From NCBI RefSeq assembly GCF_000472445.1, contig NZ_AXAJ01000001.1:372643-436642 (forward strand): a DNA stretch of 64,000 nt, read 5' to 3'. Source of the stretch: Burkholderia sp. WSM2230 (GTDB lineage: Bacteria; Pseudomonadota; Gammaproteobacteria; Burkholderiales; Burkholderiaceae). Numbering within the stretch: the first letter of the stretch is position 1; each line of letters begins with the position of its first letter. A program made the position numbers and the translations under genes. The notes under the pieces are model-generated. The model was not told the origin of the DNA. It saw only the letters and a list, made by a program, of their open reading frames with translations, and searched no databases. Shown in pieces: positions 36,060 to 43,973 of this stretch.

Positions 36060-38330
36060 ATGTCCAGATATCGTATTGATCTCGTTGTGTTCGCGGCAGG
36101 TCTCGCCGCGGTGTGCGGCATTGCCGTCGGCTATGTCGGTTCCAACTGGCTCGCGCTGGCAGTCACGCTGCTGATCGGCGCGTTTTATCTCGCGGGCGCG
36201 CTGGAATTGCGGCGCTATGGCGCGGCGACGGCAACACTCGCAAGCGCGCTGGACGGCCTGTCCGAGCCGCCGCCGCGGCTTGGCGCGTGGCTCGAGCAGT
36301 TGCATCCGGGCCTGCGCAATGCGGCGCGGCTGCGCATCGAAGGCGAGCGCGTCGCGTTGCCGGGCCCCGCGCTCACGCCTTATCTGGTTGGCTTGCTGGT
36401 GCTGCTCGGTATGCTGGGCACACTGCTCGGCATGGTGGTGACATTGCGCGGCACGGGGCTCGCGCTCGACAGCGCGACCGATCTCGCTGCGATTCGGGCT
36501 TCGCTGGCCGCGCCGGTCAAGGGTCTCGGCTTTGCGTTTGGCACCTCGATCGCGGGCGTAGCGAGTTCGGCGATGCTCGGTCTGCTGTCCGCGTTGTGCC
36601 GCCGCGAGCGGCTGGAAGCGGCACAGCGGCTCGACGCGAAGATCGCGACTACGTTGCGTATCTATTCGCAGGCACATCAGCGCGACGAGAGCTTCCGCCT
36701 CCTGCAGCGGCAAGCGGAGCTGATGCCGACGCTCGTCGACCGTCTGCAAACGATGATGGCCGCGATGGAGCAGCACAGCCTCGCGTTCAACGAACGCCAA
36801 CTGGCGAGCCAGGAGGCGTTTCACAGCAAGGCGCAGGTTGCGTACGCGCGTCTCGCGGCATCCGTCGAGCAGTCGTTGAAGCAAAGCGTCGCGGACAGTA
36901 CGCGGGCTGCCGGGCAGGCGCTCGAACCTGTCATGCAGGCGACCATGGCGGGCCTCGCGCGCGAGAGCGCGGCCTTGCACGAGAGCGTTTCGCAGGCGGT
37001 GCAGCGGCAACTGGACGGTTTGTCGAACGGTTTCGAGTCGGCTACGACGAAGGTCGCCGGCATCTGGAACGAGGCGCTCGCCGGGCAGCAGCGTTCCAAC
37101 CAGGAAATGACCCGGCAATTGCACGCGTCGCTGGAGCGCTTCACGCAGACTTTCGACGAGCGTTCCAGCGGACTCGTCGACGGTGTGTCTGCGCGCCTCG
37201 AAGCCGCGGCGGGCCAGGTCTCCGACGCATGGAAGGAGGCGCTGTCGCATCAGCAGCGCACCGGCGAGACCATGGCGGCGCGGCACGAGCAGGCGTTGGC
37301 TGCGGCAGCGGCGACGTTTGAACAGCACTCCGCGTCGTTGCTGCGGACCGTCGGCGAGTCGCATGCGGATTTGCAGACGGTCATGGCTTCGCGAGACGAA
37401 GAGCGCCTGGCGGCGTGGACCGCGAAGCTGGACTTGCTGGTGGCGACGCTCGGCAAGGAATGGCAACAGGCGGGCGAGCACAACGAACAACGTCTTGCAG
37501 CGTGGACCGCGCAGCTGGACCTGATGGCGACTACGCTGCGCGACACATGGCAACAAGCGGGCGACCACAACGAAGCGCGCCTCGCCGCATGGACCGCGAA
37601 ACTCGATTCGCTGGCCGCGACCCTTGGCAGCGAATGGCAGCAGGCGGGCGAACACACGGCGAGCCGTCAGCAGCAGATCTGCGACACGCTCGAGCAGACC
37701 GCGCGCGACATCTCGGCGCAAACGCAGGCGCATGCCAGCGAGACCATCGCTGAAATTTCGCGGCTCGTGCAGGCGGCGTCCGAGGCGCCGAAGGCGGCTG
37801 CCGAAGTGGTTGCGGAATTGCGTCAGAAGCTGTCGGACAGCATGGTGCGCGATACGGCGATGTTGCAGGAGCGCAGCCGCTTGCTGGAAACGCTGGAGAC
37901 GCTGCTGGACGCGGTCAACCATGCATCCACGGAGCAACGCGCCGCGGTGGACGCGCTGGTCGCGACATCGGCGGATCTGCTGGAGCGCGTCGGCACGCGG
38001 TTCACAGAAAAAGTCGAGGCCGAGGCAGACAGGATCGGCACCATCGCCGCGCAGATCACCGGCGGCGCCGTGGAAGTGGCGAGCCTTGGCGAAGCGTTCG
38101 GCGCGGCCGTGCAGCTGTTCGGCGAATCGAACGACAAGCTCGTCGCGCATCTGGAAAGAATCGAAGCGGCGCTCGACAAATCGCTCGCGCGCAGTGACGA
38201 GCAGCTTGCCTACTACGTCGCGCAGGCACGCGAGGTGGTCGATCTGAGCGTGATGTCGCAAAAGCAGATTGTCGAAGATCTGCAGCAGCTCGCGGCGCAG
38301 CGCACAGCGGACGGAGTCCAGGCGGCATGA
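36060..38330 (+). CDS. DUF802 protein: MotA/TolQ/ZorA-like membrane channel part with a long coiled tail
   Basis: 756 residues from the ATG at 36060, 10 bases after the DUF3348 stop; an in-frame extension to 35556 overlaps DUF3348 and is rejected. Four likely membrane helices: about 8-27, 30-48, 108-128 and 155-179. The last pair (LLVLLGMLGTLLGMVVTL and GLGFAFGTSIAGVASSAMLG) reads like the conserved helices of MotA/TolQ/ExbB/ZorA. Residues 180-756 are a long helical, coiled-coil tail resembling a chemoreceptor tail. It carries three 29-residue tandem repeats at 447-533. Its stop overlaps the OmpA-like gene. Motor or stator role is inference. Confidence 0.88.
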   Translation: MSRYRIDLVVFAAGLAAVCGIAVGYVGSNWLALAVTLLIGAFYLAGALELRRYGAATATLASALDGLSEPPPRLGAWLEQLHPGLRNAARLRIEGERVALPGPALTPYLVGLLVLLGMLGTLLGMVVTLRGTGLALDSATDLAAIRASLAAPVKGLGFAFGTSIAGVASSAMLGLLSALCRRERLEAAQRLDAKIATTLRIYSQAHQRDESFRLLQRQAELMPTLVDRLQTMMAAMEQHSLAFNERQLASQEAFHSKAQVAYARLAASVEQSLKQSVADSTRAAGQALEPVMQATMAGLARESAALHESVSQAVQRQLDGLSNGFESATTKVAGIWNEALAGQQRSNQEMTRQLHASLERFTQTFDERSSGLVDGVSARLEAAAGQVSDAWKEALSHQQRTGETMAARHEQALAAAAATFEQHSASLLRTVGESHADLQTVMASRDEERLAAWTAKLDLLVATLGKEWQQAGEHNEQRLAAWTAQLDLMATTLRDTWQQAGDHNEARLAAWTAKLDSLAATLGSEWQQAGEHTASRQQQICDTLEQTARDISAQTQAHASETIAEISRLVQAASEAPKAAAEVVAELRQKLSDSMVRDTAMLQERSRLLETLETLLDAVNHASTEQRAAVDALVATSADLLERVGTRFTEKVEAEADRIGTIAAQITGGAVEVASLGEAFGAAVQLFGESNDKLVAHLERIEAALDKSLARSDEQLAYYVAQAREVVDLSVMSQKQIVEDLQQLAAQRTADGVQAA
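37398..37658 (+). repeat. Three tandem 87-bp repeats in the DUF802 gene
   Basis: Units start at 37398, 37485 and 37572. Each encodes 29 residues of the form E-x-RLAAWTA-x-LD followed by WQQAG-x-H. The codons differ between units more than a fresh duplication would, so this is an old or selected repeat. It extends the predicted helical tail by about 4 nm per unit if fully helical. Confidence 0.93.
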
Positions 38331-38986
38331 GCGGCATGAGCGAGGACATCGACGGCGGCGTCGAGCCGGGCACGCCGATCTGGGCGGCGTTCGGCGACCT
38401 GATGTCCGTGCTGCTCGGCGCGTTCATGCTGATTCTGGTGGCGGTCATCGGCGTGCAGCTCGAGCTGTCGAACAAGCTCGAGCAGGAGGTCAAGCAGCGT
38501 CAGCTGGAAACGCAACGCCGCAAGACACTCGAACAGGCGCTGGCGGGCCCGCTCGCGGCCGGCCGCGTGACGCTCGTCAACGGACGCATCGGCATCAGCG
38601 GCAACGTGCTGTTTGCGCTCAACTCCGACCAGTTGCAGCCGCAAGGGCGCGATTTGTTGAAGAGTCTCGCCGGCCCGTTGTCCGCGTATCTGCGCGCGAA
38701 CGACGAGATGCTGATGGTGAGCGGCTTCACCGACGACCAGCGCTTGCGCGAAGGCAATCGTCGTTTCGCGGACAACTGGGAACTATCGGCGCAGCGGGCG
38801 CTGACCGTGACGCGCGCGTTGATCGACGCGGGCGTGCCGGTGTCGTCGGTATTCGCTGCGGCTTTCGGCTCGGGCCAGCCGGTCAGTTCGAATGCCGACG
38901 AGCAAGGGCGCGCGCGCAACCGCCGCGTGGAAATCGCGCCTGTTCCGCGGCTCTCGACGGCCGCGGCGGGCAAGTCCCATGAGTGA
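38327..38986 (+). CDS. OmpA-domain MotB/ZorB-like protein
   Basis: 219 residues, start coupled by the ATGA overlap to the DUF802 stop (a second ATG three codons on is also possible). A single N-terminal membrane helix follows a short tail. It has D24 in AAFGDLMSVLLGAFMLILV, matching the DxM-type proton-channel segment of MotB and ZorB. A helical stalk (about 48-75) leads to an OmpA-like peptidoglycan-binding domain at about 85-205, with FALNSDQLQPQGRDLLKSLA, MLMVSGFTDDQ and GRARNRRVEI. So it is a stator-type protein anchored to the cell wall. Confidence 0.9.
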   Translation: MSGMSEDIDGGVEPGTPIWAAFGDLMSVLLGAFMLILVAVIGVQLELSNKLEQEVKQRQLETQRRKTLEQALAGPLAAGRVTLVNGRIGISGNVLFALNSDQLQPQGRDLLKSLAGPLSAYLRANDEMLMVSGFTDDQRLREGNRRFADNWELSAQRALTVTRALIDAGVPVSSVFAAAFGSGQPVSSNADEQGRARNRRVEIAPVPRLSTAAAGKSHE

Positions 38987-39644
38987 TATTGCGAGCGGTC
39001 ACGTGACAGAAGCAGCCGGCACGCCGCAGGCACCGCGCACGATCCTCGACGCCTGGCGCGAGCGCGGCGCGGACCGTCTCGATCCGCTGCGGTTCCGTTT
39101 CATCGACGCCCTTGAGCGGCGCGCCGCCGCGCACAGCGGCGAGGCGCGACGTGTGCTGGACGCGAAGCTTGCCGCGCTGCTCGAAGCCTATGCGCGGGAA
39201 GTCGAACGCAACGAACGCGAGACGGGCACAGCAACTGCGGCCGCTCGCGCCGCCTCCCGGAACGAGCCGGCATCCAGCGCGCTCGGCGGAATCGTCGCCG
39301 AATTGCACGGCGCAGCGCGGCACCCCGAACGGGCTCAGGCCGCATACCCCGAACTCCCCGAGCTCGACTATTTCCGGCAAACATGGGCGAGGGTCCGCGC
39401 CGACAGGCAGGTGCGGCAGTCGTTGCAACCGGCGCCCGGGAACGCCGGTCCGCTCAATTCGAGCAGTCTCGTGCACCGCTCGCTGTCGCTGATGCGCGAG
39501 CTGTCGCCGGGCTATCTGAAACAGTTTCTGTCGTATGTCGACGCATTGTCGTGGATGGAGCAATTGAGCGGCAACGCGCCCGCCAGCAAGGATCCGCCGC
39601 GCGCCGCGACGGCCGGCAAGGGCGCGCGCGGCAAGTCGCGCTGA
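38979..39644 (+). CDS. DUF2894 family protein
   Basis: 221 residues from the ATG at 38979, which overlaps the OmpA-like stop by 8 bases; an earlier in-frame start at 38892 lies inside that gene. Soluble and helical, with PLRFRFIDALERRAAAHSGE at the N-terminal third and LNSSSLVHRSLSLMRELSPG and YLKQFLSYVDALSWMEQL near the end. The basic tail is KGARGKSR. DUF2894 proteins occur only in this operon type as far as I know. Function unknown; tight coupling says it belongs to the same complex. Confidence 0.9.
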   Translation: MSDIASGHVTEAAGTPQAPRTILDAWRERGADRLDPLRFRFIDALERRAAAHSGEARRVLDAKLAALLEAYAREVERNERETGTATAAARAASRNEPASSALGGIVAELHGAARHPERAQAAYPELPELDYFRQTWARVRADRQVRQSLQPAPGNAGPLNSSSLVHRSLSLMRELSPGYLKQFLSYVDALSWMEQLSGNAPASKDPPRAATAGKGARGKSR

Positions 39645-39702
39645 TGCCTCGCGGCGCTCGACGTGGCATATTGGCGGGCGTAGCCATCGTAAGGAGCCCA
39701 CC

Positions 39703-40377
39703 ATGCGTATCCAGACCTCATTTCTGTTCGATCTCGACGGCACGCTCGTCGACAGCGTCTACCAACACGTGCTGGCCTGGAAAGAAGCGCTCGACAGCGA
39801 AGGCATTTCGCTGTCGGTGTGGCGAATCCATCGAAAGATCGGCATGAGCGGCGGCCTCTTCACCAACCAGCTTCTGCGCGAGACGCACGGCGATATCAGC
39901 GCCGAGCGCAGCGAGCGTTTGCGGCAGGCGCATGCGGCGGCGTACAAAAGGTTGCGCGCGCAAGTATGTCCGCTGCCGGGCGCGCGCGAACTGCTCGACG
40001 CGCTCACGCAAGCCGGCACGCCATGGGCCGTGGCCACCAGCGGCCGCATGGAAACCGCGGCGGTCAATCTCGAAGCGCTCGGCGTCGATCCGGCGAAAGC
40101 CGTCGTCGTGACGCGCGACGACGTCAAATACGCGAAGCCCGACCCCGACCTTTTCATCGCGGCAGCCGAACGTCTTGGCGTGGAGATCGAGCACTCGGTG
40201 GTAGTCGGCGACAGCATCTGGGACATGCTCGCGGCGCGGCGCTGCCGCGCGCTCGGCGTGGGCCTGCTGTCGGGCGGTTACGGCACGGAAGAGCTCGAGC
40301 GCGCCGGCGCGCTACGGGTCTACGACGATCCCGCGGCTCTGCTGGACCATCTCGACGAAGTGGCCGCGCGGCCGTAG
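39703..40377 (+). CDS. HAD-superfamily phosphatase (phosphoglycolate-phosphatase-like)
   Basis: 224 residues with AAGGAG ahead of the ATG. Motifs are complete: FLFDLDGTLVDSVYQHVL (D9, D11), VATSGRMETA, KPDPDLFIAA and VVVGDSIWDMLAARR. The helical cap (about 20-85) is type C1, as in phosphoglycolate phosphatase and beta-phosphoglucomutase. It probably hydrolyses a small sugar or organic phosphate in the cytoplasm. It starts 58 bases after the DUF2894 stop and may be a separate unit. Specificity cannot be read from the sequence. Confidence 0.9.
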   Translation: MRIQTSFLFDLDGTLVDSVYQHVLAWKEALDSEGISLSVWRIHRKIGMSGGLFTNQLLRETHGDISAERSERLRQAHAAAYKRLRAQVCPLPGARELLDALTQAGTPWAVATSGRMETAAVNLEALGVDPAKAVVVTRDDVKYAKPDPDLFIAAAERLGVEIEHSVVVGDSIWDMLAARRCRALGVGLLSGGYGTEELERAGALRVYDDPAALLDHLDEVAARP

Positions 40378-40667
40378 TCGACGGTATCGCGGCAGCGCGC
40401 GGCTGCAACGCAAGGCAGCGGCCGCCGTTTGCTGTGTCCGCATCGCCCGGTCGTTTGATTCAGGCCGCATATGCCGCTGCAAATGCGCTTAACTTTGTAC
40501 TGTTAAAGCCACGAGCCCTGTACTATACCGTTCAACGGAGACCGGCCCGGCAACTGCGATAGAAGCACCGGCCACAGCACGCCGGCCTGTTCCACGTGAG
40601 CGCATGCGGCGACTGGCGAGCCTGTCACGCTGATCCGCTGCGGCGGTCTGACGAACCACGTGAAAAT

Positions 40668-41639
40668 ATGAACAAGTTTATTCGACCACCCGTCTCCTAT
40701 CCGACCACGGTTGTTTTCGTAGACGACAACGACAACTACCTCGACGCACTGCGCCGGTTCTTTCCGGATGTTTCCACCAACCTGTTTTTCTCGCGCCCGC
40801 AAACGGCGCTTGCGTTCATTCGCCAGCACGCGCGCGAAAATTCTCTGGAGTTCGCGCCGGCTTCCGCGTGTTTGAGCGAAACGGGTTTTGAGCGCTTTGT
40901 CGAAACGTCGCCGCAGCGGGACGTGCTGGCGCGCAATTCGCGTTTCGCCGAAGTGGCCGCCGTCGTGGTCGATTACGACATGCCTGGCGTAAGCGGCGTC
41001 GAGTTTCTGTCGTCCATATCCAATCTGCATTGCGCGAAAATTCTGCTGACAGGCGTCGCCGACGAAACCGTCGCCGTCAAGGCATTCAACGCGGGCATTG
41101 TCGATCTGTATCTGCGCAAGACCGACGCCGATTCGGCGAACCGGCTCGTTCACTTCCTGAAGGACGCAAAGAGCCGCTACTGCTCGGAGGCAGGCTGGCT
41201 CGCGCTGGGCGAGAACGGCATCACCTATTGCGATCCGCGCACGCATAGGGTGATCGACGAAGTGGTGAAGGACAAGGGCATCGTCGAGTATTACTGGCGG
41301 CCCGAACAGAACGCCATTCTGATGTTCGATCGCGAGGGACGGGCGAGCGTCTTCGTCGCGTGGGCCGAGCACGACTGGATCGCGCAAGGCGAGATCGTAG
41401 CGGACGAAAGCGGCCCCGCCGAGTTGCTCAGGCAGATGGCGGTGCGCGACGTCATGCCGCTCTTCTGGCCGCATCTCGCGTATCGCTCGAACGTCGAATT
41501 CAGAATGCTGAAGCCGCAACCCATTCCCGGCTGGGGCGACGCGTTTTATTGCTGGAGCCGGATCGAGTCGCCGGAAGTGGCCGAAGCCGGCATCAAGCCG
41601 CTGACGTTCGCCCAATGGCGGAGTGACCGGGCACGCTAA
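40668..41639 (+). CDS. Response regulator with an uncharacterised C-terminal output domain
   Basis: 323 residues from the ATG at 40668; the frame upstream to 40596 lacks a site. The receiver domain (about 14-170) has VVFVDDNDNYLDALRRFF, phosphate-accepting D102 in VVVDYDMPGVSGVEF, and ILLTGVADETV. An insert of about 40 residues between the second and third strands makes this receiver unusually long. The C-terminal half (about 180-323, with EAGWLALGENGITYCDPRTH and KDKGIVEYYWRPEQNAILMF) has no recognised DNA-binding motif. It resembles PhcQ/RqpR-like regulators of quorum sensing, by memory only. The kinase follows 23 bases later. Confidence 0.8.
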   Translation: MNKFIRPPVSYPTTVVFVDDNDNYLDALRRFFPDVSTNLFFSRPQTALAFIRQHARENSLEFAPASACLSETGFERFVETSPQRDVLARNSRFAEVAAVVVDYDMPGVSGVEFLSSISNLHCAKILLTGVADETVAVKAFNAGIVDLYLRKTDADSANRLVHFLKDAKSRYCSEAGWLALGENGITYCDPRTHRVIDEVVKDKGIVEYYWRPEQNAILMFDREGRASVFVAWAEHDWIAQGEIVADESGPAELLRQMAVRDVMPLFWPHLAYRSNVEFRMLKPQPIPGWGDAFYCWSRIESPEVAEAGIKPLTFAQWRSDRAR

Positions 41640-41662
41640 CGTCTGCCGGCACGTCGAGCCAC

Positions 41663-43093
41663 ATGTACGCCATTCCAACCGCCTTCGTGTCGGCCATGTT
41701 CGTGGTGTTCGGCCTTTACGTGGTCATCACGCAAGGCGTCACCAGGCTGTCGGCGCCGTTCCTGCTGATGTGCTCGGCCACCTTCGCATGGCAGGGCACC
41801 TGGACATTGCTGTTCCAGACGGAAGACCCGCGCATCGCGGGCTTGCTGGTGCGCGCCGGTTATCTGTTCATTCTTTTTCTTCCCACCACGTTCTATCACT
41901 TCGTGACGGAAGTGGCGGCGCGGCGTCGCGAGCGGCCGGTGTTGCTGGCCTCGTATGGCTTGTGTTTCGTGCTCGCGGTGCTGCTGCCCGGCAATGAGGT
42001 GGTGTCGGGCTATCGGCATTACTTCTTCGGCTACTATCCGCTCGCCGGTCCGTTGCATCCGCTGCATGTCCTGCAGACGGTATTGCTCGCGGCGCGCAGC
42101 GCGCAGCTTCTGCTCGGCGCGCGCAAGCAGGCGGGCGGCCAGGCGCGGCGGCGCCTGGACCTGTGTCTCGCGGCGCTGGCTCTTTATTCTTTTGCCGCCG
42201 TCGACTACGCGGTCAACTACGGCTATCCGTTCTATCCGCCCGGCGTGCTGTTTATCGCGTTGAGCCTCGGGCTGCTGGCCATCACCATCGTCCGCTATGA
42301 CCTGATTCATCCGTATGCGCTGGCAGCCACCATCGCGCACGAAATCGCGACGCCGCTCGCCACCATCGGCATGCACGCGGACGAAATTGCGAGCGTGTGG
42401 AGTCATGTGTTCAAAGGCTATCGCCTCGCCGTCGCGCACGGTCTTTACGAAGACCACGAACATTCCGCGCAGTCCGAGCGCATCAGCCAGCTTGCCACGG
42501 CAATCAGGCGCGAAGTGTCGGGCACGAGCGCGATGGTCGAAATGGCGCTGGCTTCCTTCACGCTCGACCGCCTCGACCGCAGCCGTTTCAGCGCGCACTC
42601 CGTGCAGCAGTGCGTGAGCTCGGCGCTGGAGCGTTATCCGTTTCGCGCCGGCGAACGCGAGCGCATCACGGTTGTGCCGATCGACGCGAGGCTGCGCTTT
42701 TCCGGCTCGGACACAGTGGTCGTCTTCGTGCTGTTCAATCTGCTGAAAAACGCGCTGCATGCGATTCACGTGAGCGGCGAAGGGCAGATCGCGATCAGCG
42801 CGCTGGAGGATCAGGATTTCTGCGTTCTGCAATTCCGCGACACAGGTCCGGGCATTGCGCCGGACGTCCTGCCGCATATCTTCGACGCGTTCTTTTCGAC
42901 CAAGCGCCACGGCAGCGGCGCCGGCATGGGGCTCGCCTTTTGCCGCCGCGCGGCCGAGCTGCTCGGCGGCAGTATCGAATGCACGTCGGTGCGCGGCACC
43001 CACACTACCTTTACCGTGCGCCTGCCGCTGCCGGGCTCGGCAGCGGACAGGGCGTTGCCCAGTCTGCCGGCGCGCGAGGCACGCCGGCGTTAA
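41663..43093 (+). CDS. Multi-TM sensor histidine kinase (LqsS/CqsS/PhcS-like)
   Basis: 476 residues. The N-terminal ~215 residues form about seven membrane helices without a periplasmic sensor domain, like receptors for fatty-acid-derived signals. The phosphate-accepting H226 is in ALAATIAHEIATPLATIGMH. The ATPase domain has FNLLKNALHAIHV (N box), FRDTGPGIAPDVLPHIFDAF and STKRHGSGAGMGLAFCRRAA. The preceding response regulator is its obvious partner. Assignment to a quorum-sensing system is inference from the membrane layout and regulator type. Confidence 0.85.
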   Translation: MYAIPTAFVSAMFVVFGLYVVITQGVTRLSAPFLLMCSATFAWQGTWTLLFQTEDPRIAGLLVRAGYLFILFLPTTFYHFVTEVAARRRERPVLLASYGLCFVLAVLLPGNEVVSGYRHYFFGYYPLAGPLHPLHVLQTVLLAARSAQLLLGARKQAGGQARRRLDLCLAALALYSFAAVDYAVNYGYPFYPPGVLFIALSLGLLAITIVRYDLIHPYALAATIAHEIATPLATIGMHADEIASVWSHVFKGYRLAVAHGLYEDHEHSAQSERISQLATAIRREVSGTSAMVEMALASFTLDRLDRSRFSAHSVQQCVSSALERYPFRAGERERITVVPIDARLRFSGSDTVVVFVLFNLLKNALHAIHVSGEGQIAISALEDQDFCVLQFRDTGPGIAPDVLPHIFDAFFSTKRHGSGAGMGLAFCRRAAELLGGSIECTSVRGTHTTFTVRLPLPGSAADRALPSLPAREARRR

Positions 43094-43115
43094 GGCCCGG
43101 TTGGTGTGCTGCGGC

Positions 43116-43613
43116 CTAATCCGTCAGCGCGGACAACGGCAGCTCATATTCCTTCACACGCTCGACTATGCCATCGGGAAAGCGCCGGATCTTGCGGTCG
43201 CGGCCGGCGTACAGAATCTGCTGATAGCCTTGCGACACCTTGCGTCCGTCGACGCAAAAGCGGAACAGCAGATACGCCGAGCATTGCCTCACCTGCACGG
43301 TGTTCAGATAGCAGTCCACGCGCTGGAACGGAAAAGTTTCATGCACATATTCCTGATGCGCGCGTTTGGTGACGAACATGCCGTCCGATCCCAGCAGATC
43401 GTCATGAATGCATTCGTGGAACCACCGCTCGCGGCACACGCCTTGCCATTCGAAGTAGCGCGCGAAATAGGTGTTCATGAACGCATTCGAGTCTTTTAGA
43501 TAGATGTCGAACGAATGAACAAAGGTTTTCGGGGAATCGGTCGTCAGCGGGCTCTCCGAAAGATGAGCGTTACCGCGATTCAGCGCTTGGGGGATGACTT
43601 CTCGCATCAACAT
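43116..43613 (-). CDS. Hotdog-fold thioesterase, enediyne-TE (CalE7/TebC)-like
   Basis: 165 residues with AAAAGGA before the ATG. The core FDIYLKDSNAFMNTYFARYF and EWQGVCRERWFHECI resemble the D-N...NVYF...WQGxCRE signature of CalE7/DynE7-type thioesterases. Those release acyl or polyene chains from carrier proteins. A FCVDGRKVSQGYQQILY strand matches the second half of the fold. It converges with the sensor kinase gene. Its substrate could be a fatty-acyl-CoA or acyl-carrier. A direct link with the kinase's signal is possible but unproven. Confidence 0.75.
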   Translation of the reverse strand: MLMREVIPQALNRGNAHLSESPLTTDSPKTFVHSFDIYLKDSNAFMNTYFARYFEWQGVCRERWFHECIHDDLLGSDGMFVTKRAHQEYVHETFPFQRVDCYLNTVQVRQCSAYLLFRFCVDGRKVSQGYQQILYAGRDRKIRRFPDGIVERVKEYELPLSALTD

Positions 43614-43973
43614 ACGATTTTCCTTTTACAGGAACGGCTGCTGGTGGCAGCCACACATGCCTGCCGACAAGGCGGGCACATCCCATTCTCTTGGGGAAAT
43701 GGGCGATGTGGCTATTGGCGTGCGATAAGAGCCGTGTAATTCGGTCGCGGCTCGCGCAATGGGACTCGTTGGCGGGGCATCTGGCCGACGACAGTGTTGA
43801 CGCAGCGATTCTTTTGTTCAGTGGGTCAGCCAACAGAACACATGGAAGGGCGCGGTTGAATGCGGGAAGGGCTGTGAGGGGCAAGCAAAATCGCTATGCG
43901 CGGTTCAGGCCTTTTCCCGCCGATTGATGAGCGGTTTTATTAATAGCGCATAACTCGAGGCGGATATTGCCGG
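43614..43973. other. Intergenic region upstream of the thioesterase
   Basis: About 360 bases between the thioesterase start and the hocS stop. No open frame has a ribosome site or family likeness, and I see no clear repeat or promoter. Confidence 0.4.

Noticed and set aside
35844-38261. 805-residue minus-strand open frame
   Set aside because: It lies entirely opposite DUF802 and is His/Arg-rich with no domains, as expected of a shadow of a GC-rich gene.
35330-39644. Calling the DUF802 operon a Zorya defence system
   Set aside because: No ZorC, ZorD or ZorE nuclease or helicase gene is next to it, and the flanks are ordinary genes. Only the stator pair looks alike.
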